A stretch of DNA of 64,000 nt, from NCBI RefSeq assembly GCF_964355755.1, contig NC_092677.1, positions 27,252,101-27,316,100 of the forward strand, written 5' to 3'. The DNA comes from Antedon mediterranea (taxonomy: Eukaryota > Echinodermata > Crinoidea > Comatulida > Antedonidae). This document shows, piece after piece, positions 39,001-45,688 of this stretch. A program made the position numbers and the translations under genes. The notes beneath the pieces are model-generated. The model saw only the letters and a program-made list of their open reading frames with translations, had not been told where the DNA came from and searched no databases. Each line of letters starts with the position of its first letter. Position 1 is the stretch's first letter.

Positions 39001-40439
39001 ACGACAATTGATAAATTACAACAGCACAGGGTATTGATTTAGACTTAATTGAAGAAATGTCAATAACATGAACTTAATTGTATCAAAAAGAAACTTGAAA
39101 AAAATCTTCAATAAGTGTACCTCTGTCGTATATTATTAGATTAACTTGATTAGTTTTGATTGGGCGAGAGTAGTTGGATTTTGTTTACATTGTAAGGCAT
39201 AACATTGCAACAATGTACTTTTTATAAAAAAAAAGGGCTTTACCTACTGCACACCTCTTCAGCAGAATGACCCATTTCAATTGAATTAACTGGCTGTAGA
39301 TAGTAGAGCGGTGTAAATGGTTACTCTACTTTTCTTCCCTTTTTACTTATCTTAGGATATTGTATGGATCATTTTTGTGTGTAAAGAAGAAACATTGTAT
39401 TAGTGGAGACTACAATTATTATTATTAATATTAGAACATTGAAAAAGTATATAATGAAAAAATTAACTTTTATCAGAAAAAAAAAATATGCCTTCAAACC
39501 AAGGATGTAATTGTGGTAGACATGATTACCCTGCCTGTTCTGTACCGAGTCTAACACTTAATTTATAATAGCCTCCCACCTAGCCTAAAGTTACAAGAGC
39601 ACACACCCAACAGAATTATTGGCACCCATTCCTGAACTGCTTCTTCAGACTGCAATAAAAACAGTATAAAACCTGATTTATTGAGAATCAAGGAGAACGT
39701 CTTAAAATGATAATTTATGCAGCCAACGTGACTCTGGTGGAAATTACCAAAAATATAAATGACAGTTGAGGTAATTGATAATTTAACTGGTGATCTTTTG
39801 CCTAATTAATGGCTTTATTTAGGTCAAGTGTCCACTTCTGTGAGTCCTGTTGAAATAATTATATAAATTGTGATGAGGCTGATAAGATAGTGGCCTATAT
39901 TGAAATCAAGTGATGAGGCTAATAAGATAGTGGCCTATATTGAAATCAAGTGACTTTAAATTGGAGATATATACATATATTATACATTTTGGAAACATGC
40001 CGAATGTTTTGCAATTTTTGAAGTAGTTTTATCAGCTGCTGCTTTTATGAGTTTTTTAAGAAGTATTTCCAACTTTTGTAAATCTTTGATTGACACCGAA
40101 GTGTTTAAGGTGATGTTGTGAATAGTGTTGCAGAACTTTCGACAGCATAGTAAAAAAATTATTAATATTATCATTATTTTATTTTTTTTTTACTATTTAT
40201 CATTTAAACTTATTTATTGCTGAACTAATCACTAGGTTATTTCAATAGCGATGTCAATTAAAACATTGGTTGATTGTTTATTTCTTTTTGTCTTGTATAT
40301 AGATACTTCTTTTATGTATATAATAGCTGGTCTGGGCATGCTCAAACTGTACCAGCAGCGTCATCCTGACATTAATGCTAATGCATACGCTTCCTACGCC
40401 TGTTTCGCTGGTGTCATTTTCATTGCGGTTCTAGGAGTC
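5830..40439 (+). CDS. SIDT1/SIDT2-like: SID1 transmembrane family protein (SIDT1/SIDT2 type), 5' 16 exons
   Basis: Exons: 5830-6090, 7889-8004, 8564-8710, 8976-9021, 11335-11433, 14205-14288, 14408-14510, 15554-15610, 16682-16775, 18811-18836, 25196-25258, 25707-25981, 35537-35610, 35967-36090, 36389-36506, 40303-40439. All are GT-AG with matching phases, 608 codons. Signal peptide is residues 1-25; the ectodomain runs to about 305 with several N-glycosylation sites; TM1 is near 310-334. An acidic cytosolic loop ([19 protein letters not shown]) follows, then TM2-TM6. Family hallmarks: [62 protein letters not shown] proteins are lysosomal/plasma-membrane proteins of the CREST hydrolase-like superfamily, linked to nucleic-acid, cholesterol and lipid handling. 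The likely metal-site Ser, His and Asp of the first part are present. The C-terminal HxxxH block (about 210-220 residues in relatives) was not found in the window. Confidence 0.93.
6171..6967. mobile_element. 797-bp foldback element with 48-bp perfect inverted repeats
   Basis: The left arm (6171-6218) begins ATATGTTATGCGCGATTTGA. The right arm (6920-6967) is its exact reverse complement. Inner sequence is full of TTGCGCAA-type palindromes (6224-6370 and 6828-6945). A GC-rich patch near 6628-6700 contains the hairpin TGGTGGAACACCACC. No transposase frame was seen, so it is non-autonomous. It lies in SIDT intron 1. Confidence 0.85.
7024..7134. mobile_element. 111-bp MITE-like inverted repeat
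   Basis: The ends GCATGATGGAAA..GTTTAG and CTAAAC..TTTCCATCATGC are inverted, with a few mismatches, and enclose a non-coding centre. Confidence 0.65.
7400..7612. mobile_element. Diverged copy of MITE family B
   Basis: GCTTGATTCTCACTCGCGAC at the left and TTACGTCGCTAGTGGAAGT at the right resemble the ends of the 24182, 41114 and 44208 elements. GCGACGCGACG and TTGCGTCGTCGG inside also fit. Exact borders are uncertain. Confidence 0.45.
7889..8710 (+). CDS. SIDT1/SIDT2-like: SIDT exons 2-3 (7889-8004, 8564-8710): ectodomain
   Basis: The join AA/G gives [15 protein letters not shown]. Exon 2 holds [17 protein letters not shown] and exon 3 holds [15 protein letters not shown], both typical of the SIDT beta-sandwich ectodomain. 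Potential N-glycosylation sites are NGT, NIS and NVT. Confidence 0.88.
8196..8412 (-). mobile_element. tRNA-derived SINE, minus strand
   Basis: On the minus strand GTGTGGCGCAGT (A-box-like) is followed by GAGGTTCAAATCC (B box), then a tRNA-unrelated body and the tail GGTGCTATATAAATCC. The cloverleaf is truncated, so it is not an intact tRNA. It lies in SIDT intron 2. Confidence 0.6.
8976..9021 (+). CDS. SIDT1/SIDT2-like: SIDT exon 4: ectodomain
   Basis: A 46-nt exon, [15 protein letters not shown], phase 2 in and 0 out. Donor GTAAGA at 9022 is followed at once by a 37-bp minisatellite. Confidence 0.8.
9031..9300. repeat. 37-bp minisatellite, about 7 copies
   Basis: The unit is CATGTGATTATGACATCATT followed by ATCAACATACTGTATCA. 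Some copies have small deletions and the last is degenerate. It starts within 15 bases of the exon 4 donor. Confidence 0.9.
9710..9858. mobile_element. MITE family A, copy 1
   Basis: AGCTCTGTGTA..ACTATCAAACT at the left and AGTTTGATAGTTTATACAGAG at the right are inverted. The interior ATATGGTAGTGATATG is duplicated in this copy. Confidence 0.75.
9955..10567 (+). mobile_element. Composite SINE with tRNA-Glu-like head
   Basis: 10095-10165 resembles tRNA-Glu: GTGGTGTAATGGTTATG (A box), CTCTCAC anticodon-loop-like, GGTTCAAGTCC (B box). A body follows with GACCTTGACC blocks, TTTGGTGAGAATCGGAT repeated as TTTGGTTAGAATCGGAT, and a CACA/CAAA run. It ends CTTGGCGGAGGT, which is inverted relative to ACCTCCGCC near 9980. 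Stem mismatches argue against a working tRNA. Confidence 0.6.
10571..11334. other. SIDT intron 4, right part
   Basis: AT-rich intron. The minus-strand open frame 11117-11446 overlaps SIDT exon 5 in antisense and has no recognisable domain. Nothing else seen. Confidence 0.4.
11335..11433 (+). CDS. SIDT1/SIDT2-like: SIDT exon 5: ectodomain
   Basis: [20 protein letters not shown] and [10 protein letters not shown] match the family pattern (fP-gv-sV-v---S-s-C-vvSiq). Phase 0 on both sides, donor GTGAGT at 11434. Confidence 0.9.
11434..11963. other. SIDT intron 5, left part
   Basis: Contains TTTATATAGCGCCAATTAAA near 11484, the type of motif seen at retroelement tails in marine animals, but no clear full element. 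Otherwise non-coding. Confidence 0.35.
11965..12119. mobile_element. MITE family A, copy 2
   Basis: Left end AGCTCTGTCTACACTATCAA, right end AAGTTTAATAGTGTAGAG. The right end is slightly truncated and joins an AT-rich palindrome. Confidence 0.8.
12117..12189. repeat. AT-rich palindrome of about 70 bp
   Basis: AGTTTTAACAACAATATTAT at the left is mirrored by ATAATATTGTTGTTAAAACT at the right, with a short centre. It directly abuts MITE A copy 2. Confidence 0.8.
12190..13318. other. SIDT intron 5, middle
   Basis: A 73-codon open frame starts at 12175 and has no recognised domain. No splice-supported exon or repeat is seen. Confidence 0.35.
13319..13449. repeat. 65-bp tandem duplication
   Basis: TATTACCGTTACCGCTCGTC at 13321 recurs at 13386 with the following bases nearly identical, so the event is recent. 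Confidence 0.9.
14205..14510 (+). CDS. SIDT1/SIDT2-like: SIDT exons 6-7 (14205-14288, 14408-14510): ectodomain
   Basis: [20 protein letters not shown] continues the CPv-D---nv-f-G-yqt-t block of SIDT proteins. Exon 7 gives [19 protein letters not shown]. Donors are GTAAAC (14289) and GTAGAA (14511). Confidence 0.9.
14511..15553. other. SIDT intron 7
   Basis: Small GAGAGCAGG repeats at 14700-14780 and a 25-bp duplication near 15060-15110. No gene seen. Confidence 0.4.
15554..16775 (+). CDS. SIDT1/SIDT2-like: SIDT exons 8-9 (15554-15610, 16682-16775): pre-membrane segment and TM1
   Basis: Exon 8 encodes [18 protein letters not shown]. Exon 9 encodes [15 protein letters not shown] followed by a hydrophobic run ending VFVASA, the first membrane helix. 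The acceptor of exon 9 is ATAG ending at 16681. Confidence 0.87.
15611..16681. other. SIDT intron 8
   Basis: Includes TTACTTACTTGG microsatellite-like sequence at 16415-16490. The 97-codon open frame at 16032 has no recognisable domain. Confidence 0.4.
16806..16829. repeat. G-rich homopolymer run
   Basis: A run of about 23 bases, all G except one A. It could form a G-quadruplex and is a likely place for sequencing error. Confidence 0.8.
16830..18102. other. SIDT intron 9, non-repeat part
   Basis: AT-rich. Only short inverted repeats such as TCTGAAATTTGACATTTCAGA near 17209 were noticed. No gene seen. Confidence 0.35.
18103..18420. repeat. 15-bp minisatellite, about 21 copies
   Basis: Unit GATATCAATATAAAT with GATAACAATATAAAT variants. 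Because 15 is a multiple of 3, it yields an open minus-strand frame of Ile/Ser/Phe repeats that is not a gene. Confidence 0.95.
18545..18625 (-). mobile_element. tRNA-derived SINE fragment, minus strand
   Basis: On the minus strand TATGTGGTTAAGGAGCTTGC (A-box-like) precedes TGGTTCAAATCTGACAGC (B-box-like). The stems do not pair well enough for a tRNA. Confidence 0.5.
18811..18836 (+). CDS. SIDT1/SIDT2-like: SIDT exon 10: 26-nt microexon
   Basis: Encodes QDSNSSGE in the cytosolic loop. The acceptor TTTTTAACAG and donor GTAAGT are good, and the phase (2 in, 1 out) fits both neighbours. It is short, so less certain than the others. Confidence 0.65.
18837..19422. other. SIDT intron 10, start
   Basis: Non-coding AT-rich sequence. 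No repeat or exon recognised. Confidence 0.35.
19423..19580. mobile_element. MITE family A, copy 3
   Basis: TGCTCTGTCTACACTATCAA at the left and TCATAGTGTGGACAGAGCT at the right, with GTGATGTGCCC and ATATGGGC in the interior. Confidence 0.82.
19581..20728. other. SIDT intron 10, continued
   Basis: A 104-codon open frame at 20464-20778 is hydrophobic and AT-driven and ends in the 39-bp repeat. It has no splice support or known domain, so it is not called as a gene. Confidence 0.35.
20729..20842. repeat. 39-bp tandem repeat, 3 copies
   Basis: Unit starts TTGGTTATTATGAATATATA and ends GCCCCCTCTTTT. The three copies are identical or nearly so. Confidence 0.92.
20843..22108. other. SIDT intron 10, continued
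   Basis: T-rich runs near 20887-20940 (TTTTTGG repeats), then ordinary AT-rich sequence. No gene recognised. Confidence 0.35.
22109..23245. mobile_element. 1.14-kb TTAA-bounded inverted-repeat element
   Basis: The left end TTAAAATGGACCTGAAATGG and the right end CCATTTCAGGTCCATTTTAA are exact inverses. The match extends to about 30 bp with one mismatch. The interior is more CpG-rich than its surroundings and has no transposase-size frame. TTAA at both borders fits piggyBac- or Kolobok-type insertion; this is inference. Confidence 0.8.
23513..23654. mobile_element. MITE family A, copy 4
   Basis: Left AGCTCTGTCTACACTATCAA, right TTTGATAGTGTAGACAGAGC. TTA lies directly outside both ends. Confidence 0.88.
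24183..24356. mobile_element. MITE family B, copy 1
   Basis: AGCTTGGTTCCCACTAG at the left and CTAGTGGGAACCAAGCT at the right are exact inverses, with TTA flanks on both sides. The interior has GCAACGCAGCG and GGTTGCGTTGC. Confidence 0.88.
24359..25195. other. SIDT intron 10, end
   Basis: Contains imperfect repeats of ATCAAAAACATCACT near 24535-24610. No gene seen. Confidence 0.4.
25196..25981 (+). CDS. SIDT1/SIDT2-like: SIDT exons 11-12 (25196-25258, 25707-25981): cytosolic loop and TM2
   Basis: Exon 11 encodes [19 protein letters not shown]. Exon 12 encodes an acidic Ser/Asp/Glu loop, then [20 protein letters not shown] and [20 protein letters not shown], a hallmark TM2 block. The donor is GTATTT at 25982. 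Confidence 0.93.
25345..25655 (+). mobile_element. tRNA-derived SINE, plus strand
   Basis: GGCCAAGCAGTTAAGACAGT (A-box-like) is followed by AAGGGTTCCAGGCTC (B-box-like), then a body ending near ACTACCCAGTGTAAAGATAA. The layout resembles echinoderm tRNA-derived SINEs; the family assignment is tentative. It lies in SIDT intron 11. Confidence 0.55.
26390..26562 (+). mobile_element. LINE 3' tail (CR1/L2-like)
   Basis: GGCGTCCCTGACACAAGCTT, GGTGACGCCACCATTTTGG, then AAATAAATGTTGATTTTGAT and a (TGAT)n end are typical of 3' tails of CR1/L2-type non-LTR elements. No reverse transcriptase frame remains. Confidence 0.5.
26563..27300. other. SIDT intron 12, left part
   Basis: No gene or repeat recognised. 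Confidence 0.35.
27301..27689. repeat. 19-bp minisatellite, about 20 copies
   Basis: Unit CCACACTCAACTAACTATT alternates with the CCATACTCAACTAACTATT variant in an irregular order. Confidence 0.95.
27690..29054. other. SIDT intron 12, continued
   Basis: Non-coding AT-rich sequence without a recognised element. Confidence 0.35.
29055..29290 (-). mobile_element. LINE 3' tail relic, minus strand
   Basis: TTCAATTCAATTCAAAATTC (simple-repeat end), then TTAATCACACACGGTCTGGA and TTAAAATGATCTTACAAAAT. The reverse complement matches 41470-41575, so the two are copies of one family. Confidence 0.55.
29291..31318. other. SIDT intron 12, continued
   Basis: Non-coding. The phrases CAGTACTGTACCA..GCA recur near 29955 and 30068 as a weak duplication. 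No gene seen. Confidence 0.35.
31319..32192. repeat. 21/24-bp minisatellite, about 40 copies
   Basis: Unit ACCACAGTCTATCAATAAAA plus C. Some copies have an extra AAT or ATT, making 24 bp. All length changes seen are multiples of 3, so open frames run through on both strands (for example TPQSINK repeats). The main frame has no in-frame ATG, so it is not called as a gene. Confidence 0.95.
32193..32870. other. SIDT intron 12, between minisatellites
   Basis: AT-rich, no feature recognised. Confidence 0.35.
32871..33838. repeat. 51-bp minisatellite, 19 copies, with 5-unit higher order
   Basis: Unit ACCAGTTTACAAACAGGTTA + CTGGCATGTATAGAACTAGT + AATTAATTTAA. Since 51 is 17 codons, an ATG-started frame (32865-33842) of 325 codons reads [17 protein letters not shown] repeats. 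Variants (R/I, I/L, E/K) recur every five units in the middle. The frame is probably non-coding. Confidence 0.95.
33839..35335. other. SIDT intron 12, right part
   Basis: Contains TATAGAG/ATTATTTAAATT phrases repeated loosely at 34200-34500. No gene recognised. Confidence 0.35.
35337..35465. mobile_element. MITE family A, copy 5
   Basis: AGCTCTGTCTACACTATCAA at the left and TAGTTTGATAGTGTAGAAAG at the right. The interior is in reverse orientation relative to copies 3 and 4. Confidence 0.85.
35537..36506 (+). CDS. SIDT1/SIDT2-like: SIDT exons 13-15 (35537-35610, 35967-36090, 36389-36506): TM3-TM4 core
   Basis: [37 protein letters not shown] and [16 protein letters not shown] then [18 protein letters not shown] are near-invariant SIDT segments. 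They carry the Ser (NVFSN) and His (CYHVC) of the CREST-type metal site. Donor GTTTGA (36091) of exon 14 is weak but fits the phase. Confidence 0.95.
36507..37049. other. SIDT intron 15, left part
   Basis: No feature recognised. Confidence 0.35.
37050..37450 (-). pseudogene. Possible decayed retroelement ORF, minus strand
   Basis: Three adjacent open segments on the minus strand look protein-like but are broken by stops and frame changes. Going downstream they include [32 protein letters not shown] and [16 protein letters not shown]. The SDISNH phrase recalls the SDH region of LINE endonucleases. This is a weak, by-eye call. Confidence 0.25.
37451..39870. other. SIDT intron 15, continued
   Basis: Includes a G-rich stretch at 37481-37502 and ordinary AT-rich sequence. 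No gene recognised. Confidence 0.35.
39871..39951. repeat. 40-bp tandem duplication
   Basis: TGATGAGGCTGATAAGATAG at 39871 recurs at 39911 with one change, and the rest matches. Confidence 0.9.
40018..40145 (-). repeat. Interspersed repeat with conserved short frame, copy 1
   Basis: Shares TTGATTGACACCGAAGTGTT and TATCAGCTGCTG with 59513-59632. On the minus strand both copies read [17 protein letters not shown]. This suggests a fragment of a once-coding mobile element. Confidence 0.6.
40303..40439 (+). CDS. SIDT1/SIDT2-like: SIDT exon 16: TM5-TM6
   Basis: [35 protein letters not shown], then a hydrophobic run to VLGV. It carries the conserved Asp of FDTSFMY. Donor GTAAGT at 40440, phase 0. 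This is the last SIDT exon recognised in the window. Confidence 0.93.
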
Positions 40440-40528
40440 GTAAGTATTGTCATTTTTTTTTAAATAGATATTTTGACTTGTCCTCCGTCAAATTATGGCT
40501 CATGTTTCTGTGATATTAATAATTTGTA

Positions 40529-40655
40529 AAGCTCTGTCTACACTATCAAACTAGTTTGACAAAGTGTGATTTGCCCAAATACGGTGGTGATATGTCATTG
40601 TGTCTATATATGGGCACATCACTTCACATAAAGTTTGATAGTGTGGACAGAGCTT
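40529..40655. mobile_element. MITE family A, copy 6
   Basis: AGCTCTGTCTACACTATCAA at the left and TTTGATAGTGTGGACAGAGC at the right; TAA flanks both ends. Confidence 0.88.
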
Positions 40656-41113
40656 AAGACAGACTTCTTCACCAAATGTACTCAAGGTGCAAGTTCCCAT
40701 AAATATTACCATCATTCTTTAGAAATTATGCAAAAAAAAGTAATTTGTGGAAACTTTGATGATTTAATCAACATAATAAGCATTGACCCTAACATCCATT
40801 AGCCATTAACATAAATATAAACTACATTTGATTTGATCATAATGAGATTAGTTTGTAATTCCTGCATGATTGTATAGCCTTGTGGTTGTTTCTCCAGTGT
40901 ATACTATCCAGTATGTTAGGTACAGCTGTTTGATTTGATACGCAGATTATAAAGATAAAAGGAAAGCAATGGACATTCCCCACTATCGCAGCATCTCACG
41001 ATGTCCCATGACCTTGATGTGAATTAAAACAATTTCAGTCATGAAAATTGATGTTTGCTTTTTCGTTTAAAAAAAGCCAGGTGACGTGAAAAATGGCTTG
41101 TGTTATAGTAAAG

Positions 41114-41247
41114 CTTGGTTGCCACTAGCAAGGACTTAAGCCACAACGCAAGCGAATTGACCAATCACAAAGCGACGGTTGGACTAAACCATCGCTTTTG
41201 ATTGGTCATTCACTTGCATTGCTGCATCCTATTGAGAACCAAGCTTA
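41114..41247. mobile_element. MITE family B, copy 2
   Basis: AGCTTGGTTGCCACTAG at the left and GAGAACCAAGCT at the right. The interior has inverted TTGACCAATCA and TGATTGGTCA. Confidence 0.8.
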
Positions 41248-41255
41248 TATTATAT

Positions 41256-41515
41256 GGGATGTAACAAGAGGTTAAAAACAGACTAGGAAAAGATGTGTTA
41301 CTTTTTAATACAGAGGCAAGTAACAATATGACTCTTGTTATATTGTACTGTGTTTGTGATATTTTGTATATTTTTGTAAGATCATGGGATGTAACAAGAG
41401 GTTAAAAACAGACTAGGAAAAGATGTGTTACTTTTTAATACAGAGGCAAGTAACAATATGACTCTTGTTATATTGTACTGTGTTTGTGATATTTTGTATA
41501 TTTTTGTAAGATCAT
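41256..41515. repeat. 130-bp tandem duplication
   Basis: GGGATGTAACAAGAGGTTAA at 41256 recurs at 41386 and the two units look identical, so this is recent or an assembly duplication. Part of the unit is the LINE tail described next. Confidence 0.93.
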
Positions 41516-41580
41516 TTTAATCCAGACCTTTTTATTTGAATGCCCCGTGTGGGATGATTAAATTTAGAATTGAATATATT
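41465..41580 (+). mobile_element. LINE 3' tail relic, plus strand
   Basis: TATTGTACTGTGTTTGTGAT, AAGATCATTTTAATCCAGAC and the AATTGAAT end are the reverse complement of the 29055-29150 element. Confidence 0.5.
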
Positions 41581-42794
41581 ATAAAAGTTTGTAAGCCAGC
41601 CGATTAGTATATCAATTATTAACACTTTGTAAAATTAACCCTGTTACTTGAAAACATTGACTTGTCTGGACAATCTTTCTTTCTTCGTTCCTCTTGACGA
41701 TTCCCTTCTTTCTTTCCGTCTTCCTGTGGGATTGTTCAAACAATGGCATCCAATTTGTTGGACGTTATGCCTGAATGACGCAGGTTGTTTTAATTGGTTA
41801 AACTAAGTTCAACATGTGATTATAATTGAACCAGTATGTTTGTCTAGGGTCAGTAGTAATGTACAGTTATAGAGGAATGAATAAGCACAATAATTATATT
41901 ATAATAATATGCATTATTTAATTTCAAGTAACAGTTCAGTTCTGTTCATTTAGCCTTCTCATTTTTATGTAAGCTGAGGTATAGCACAATGATGATGTCT
42001 GTACCAACATATAAGACTCTCTTTGGTCCCAAATATCAATCATCGTAGAAACATTTAACATTAGCAACTACTGTATCTGTACACTCTATTCAAGGATCTT
42101 ATATATGTTCAAATTTATTATAAATTCTGGATAGTTTTTCTTCATTTAATTTATTATATTTAGTTCAAATCTTGACAAGTTAGAACTAAATTTGAGAACC
42201 TACCTTTTATTAACCACTACATGGAAAGTTGTATCTTCAGATTGAAAGAATAATCTTTAAAGAAGAAGAAACAACCCATTCAGACCGTAAGCAATTCTGG
42301 TTATCAGTGCATTAAATGCTGTATTGAACGCTCTATTGAACTTGTGACCTCACCTCACAGTACCATCTAGTTTCACTTGTGCGTTATTCATCATCAACCC
42401 ATTACAATCCATCATCATGTTAGTTGTTAGGGTCTTTCCGTATGTATGCCAAATTATGCCTTTAACAATTTAAATCATGAAATATAAAAGTTTGAACTTT
42501 ATTTGAACAATGAAATTCTTTCTGTCCTTGATTGCACTTGTGCATCAATTATCAAAGTTTTATTTATATTAAGGACTGAGTGTTCTTGTTATGAATTGAT
42601 TTTGAACTGACTAGGTTGCTTTATGTAATTGTCTTTTTTAATATCAAAATTTATACCTCATTGGGTCAAGGAATCATACAATAAATATTTCCTTATGATG
42701 AATTTTTTTTAATTTTATTCATACGCATCCAACAGCGAACTCACCAATTACAGAATAGATAAACTATTTTATAATTTATTGTGTCTATTTTATA
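41581..42794. other. Non-coding stretch after SIDT exon 16
   Basis: Searched by eye for the SIDT C-terminal motifs (YYMGRW, HDIWH types) and none seen. Confidence 0.35.
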
Positions 42795-42895
42795 AGTCTC
42801 ATTTGAGGCTTAGGGAGTGGAGTTGAAAGAGTTACAACTCTGGCACTAGGTCAGGATTGAACCCTGTACCTTGGCACGTTAACCACCACTACTAT
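42795..42895 (-). mobile_element. tRNA-derived SINE fragment, minus strand
   Basis: On the minus strand GGTGGTTAACGTGCCAAGG is followed by CAGGGTTCAATCCTG. It shares its layout with 59680-59785. Confidence 0.5.
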
Positions 42896-43696
42896 CTTTA
42901 TTTAAATGTGTTCGTTCAATTGGGAAGAAAAACTTTTACTATTATCTCTTCCTTTTTTTAAAATAAAATATAGTTTTAATTATGGTAGTATATTTTCTAA
43001 TATTGGAATGTTTTTATTAGAATTAAACTTTTTAAACACTTGCTACACAACATCTTATAAAGAATATTAAACTATGTAAATCCCCTTTTTTTTAGTTGGG
43101 GAAAAAAATTGCCAAATTGCTACATTATAATTATGAATTAGTCAGCAGTAATTTGTGTAATTTCTTCACGTAAATCATGTGCCTGTGCGGTGGAAGTAAT
43201 ACCTTATATATTGGATGAGTTGTCTAACTGAAAACATTCATATCCATACACTTCTACATTGTATGTCTCAAGGGGGTTAGTATCTGACAAACTAACATAA
43301 ACCATGCTGGGGTGACCGCCGGTAGTGAGTGGTTTTGCAAAATAAACACTCGTCATGGCGATAGAAAGGGAATGTCAACAAATGTTATTACTGCAGTAAA
43401 AACATTAATGTAGGCACATTCTCTAAATCAATCAGAGCTACACACTCTTTCCTATGCGACTAAATAAAATGTTCAAATCTGGATACTAAAGATCATATGT
43501 TGGTAGATGTAGACATATGATCACAATGTTTTTATTTTTATTACAGTTTAGAGACAAGTCTCCCGGAAACGGCCATATAGTTTTATAGGCTAGTTGCTAA
43601 TAAAGTGGCCTCCCCCTTAAGTAATCACAAAGAACACATACACACGTACATGCATGGTAATAAAAAAAAAGTACTTAATATTCCAGTATCAACATT
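42896..43696. other. Non-coding stretch
   Basis: A possible acceptor at 43544-43546 is followed by 13 in-frame codons and TAG. If spliced to SIDT exon 16 it would truncate the protein; support is weak. Confidence 0.3.
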
Positions 43697-43838
43697 ATGC
43701 TCTATGTGCACTATAAAACTAGTTTGACAAAAAAAAGTATGATGTGTCAATATATGGTAGTGATATGACATCGTCATGTCCATATATGGGCACATCACAT
43801 TTTTTTGTCACACAAAGTTTGATAGTGTAGACAGAGCT
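43697..43838. mobile_element. MITE family A, copy 7
   Basis: TGCTCTATGTGCACTATAAA at the left (diverged) and TTTGATAGTGTAGACAGAGC at the right. Confidence 0.8.
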
Positions 43839-44207
43839 TTAGACACACCTCATAGACAGTCAGCTTACAGAATAACCCCAGGGCTGAGTGTTGCCTAGGG
43901 TTTATATGCCTGGCAACTCTGTACTTCCTACCATGGTAATTAATACATTTAATGGAGCATGTTGATAAGAAGGCTGATACCTATTTATTTAATTAAGTAT
44001 TGGTCGGTATAACTTTTACCAACAAATTTTATATTAAAAATTAATTGCGGTTTCCTTAGATTATTTAGGCAGAAATGACAATCATAATTATATAATTTAT
44101 TTAATATAATTTGATATTTCATTATTATTATATTTGGCATGGAGAGTTAATCTCTAATATTTTGGATGTTTTGCCCAAAATATATTACTGTTATCTTCAT
44201 CAGTGGC

Positions 44208-44358
44208 GTGGTTCCTAGAGACGTAATACAAGGATGTACACGCAACGCAAGCGTGTTGACTAATGACAAGGCACTGTTCGAATAATTGATTACTTTTGAT
44301 TGGTCAAATCACTTACGTTGCGTTACGTCCTTGCGTTGCGTCGCTAGTGGGAATCAAG
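44208..44358. mobile_element. MITE family B, copy 3
   Basis: GTGGTTCCTAGAGACG at the left (diverged) and CGCTAGTGGGAATCAAGCT at the right, with CGCAACGCAAGCG and CTTGCGTTGCG inside. Confidence 0.7.
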
Positions 44359-44361
44359 CTG

Positions 44362-45688
44362 AAGAGCATTTTCTGATGTTCTGAATGTCTTGGTTTTAAA
44401 AGAAACCCAACATTAGTGTTGTATAGTCAGGTTTGAGATTTCCTGTGTAAGCAGCAGGTATTCTGCCGGTTCCAAGATACAGTTGAGAGCTTACTGATCT
44501 AATTTCCTATGTTTAGCTAACACTTAAAATGCAAGTTGACTGCATTTGCTTTGGGTTGGTACGTGTTCATCAAAAAATATCAGTTAAGACAGAAATAACG
44601 ACAAAAATAAATGAAAACCATTGAACCATTTAATATGCATTGTCATTATCAAAACTAACCTCAATAAAAAGTCTTTTATTGGCCTATGTACTTTATCAGT
44701 AGTTTTGTCTCTCATCACCCAGGATTACAAATGGGTACTGGTAAGAGCTAAAAGATTTTTAATAATTTCTTTAAAGTGATAATGTACTCAGTTATCACCC
44801 AAGTGTCAAACAGAATCTGAGTCATTTTAAATGATGTTATTCATCATTAATTTAAAGTTACTTAATTTCTAAGAACGCTCACTCTGACTTGATGTGACCA
44901 ACTGTACAAAATGTATTAATTAATTTAATTTTTCTTTACTTTTTCTTATTTTTACTGCAGTATTTACATTTTAATTTGTCTTTATACTTAGCTCGCAGAA
45001 TAAATTGTCTCCTCATCCCGGGGGAAACCAAATCTCAGACAGTGGTTGCCTTCAGGGCAACAACAAAAATCTTGTTTGTAAAAGGTGTGCTGGGCAAATG
45101 TCACAACTGTACAACTTTGGAGGTTGTTAGTCCCTAGAATTACTTTCAAGTAAATTACTCTCAATATACTTTAGTATCAAGTATTTAGTTTTGTCAGAGA
45201 AGGTAAAAAAAAATCTGACCAATTACTTAGCTCCTTTATGCAAACACCACAACCCCACCACACCTAACTATTTCTTTATTTATTAAAGAATAGTTCAATT
45301 TTGGATTTAAGTAAAATGCTATTTCAGTTTGCCATCTCCTAGTTATAACCCTTCACATTGACCTTAATGTTAAAGGTTGTGAACCTTTCATCTAGAGGTG
45401 CCAAAGACTCGTACAATATCACATGACACCCAACACAATCCGATTTCTTTGCCTTCTTTATATCATCCCGCTGAACACGGAGGAACTTCTTAATTACAGT
45501 GTAATCTTATCGACATGCTTAATGTAAGAACTTATACCTGTTGATTGAAACACTTCTACTGTTTTTTTTTATGCTGTAAGAATCTCACAAAGACCCTTGT
45601 AGTGATGGACATTTTGTGAAATAAAATTGCTTCAATTAATCTGTGTGTGTTTTTAATGTCAACAGATACTTCTGTTTTTTGTTGGTAG
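44362..45688. other. Non-coding stretch
   Basis: A 57-codon open frame at about 44961-45134 follows a good acceptor (TTTTTACTGCAG) and includes LLIPGETKSQTVVAF, but it has no homology I recognise and no linked donor. Otherwise AT-rich. Confidence 0.3.

Noticed and set aside
44961-45134. 57-codon frame after a good acceptor, as a SIDT exon
   Set aside because: The residues do not match the conserved segment that follows VLGV in SIDT proteins.
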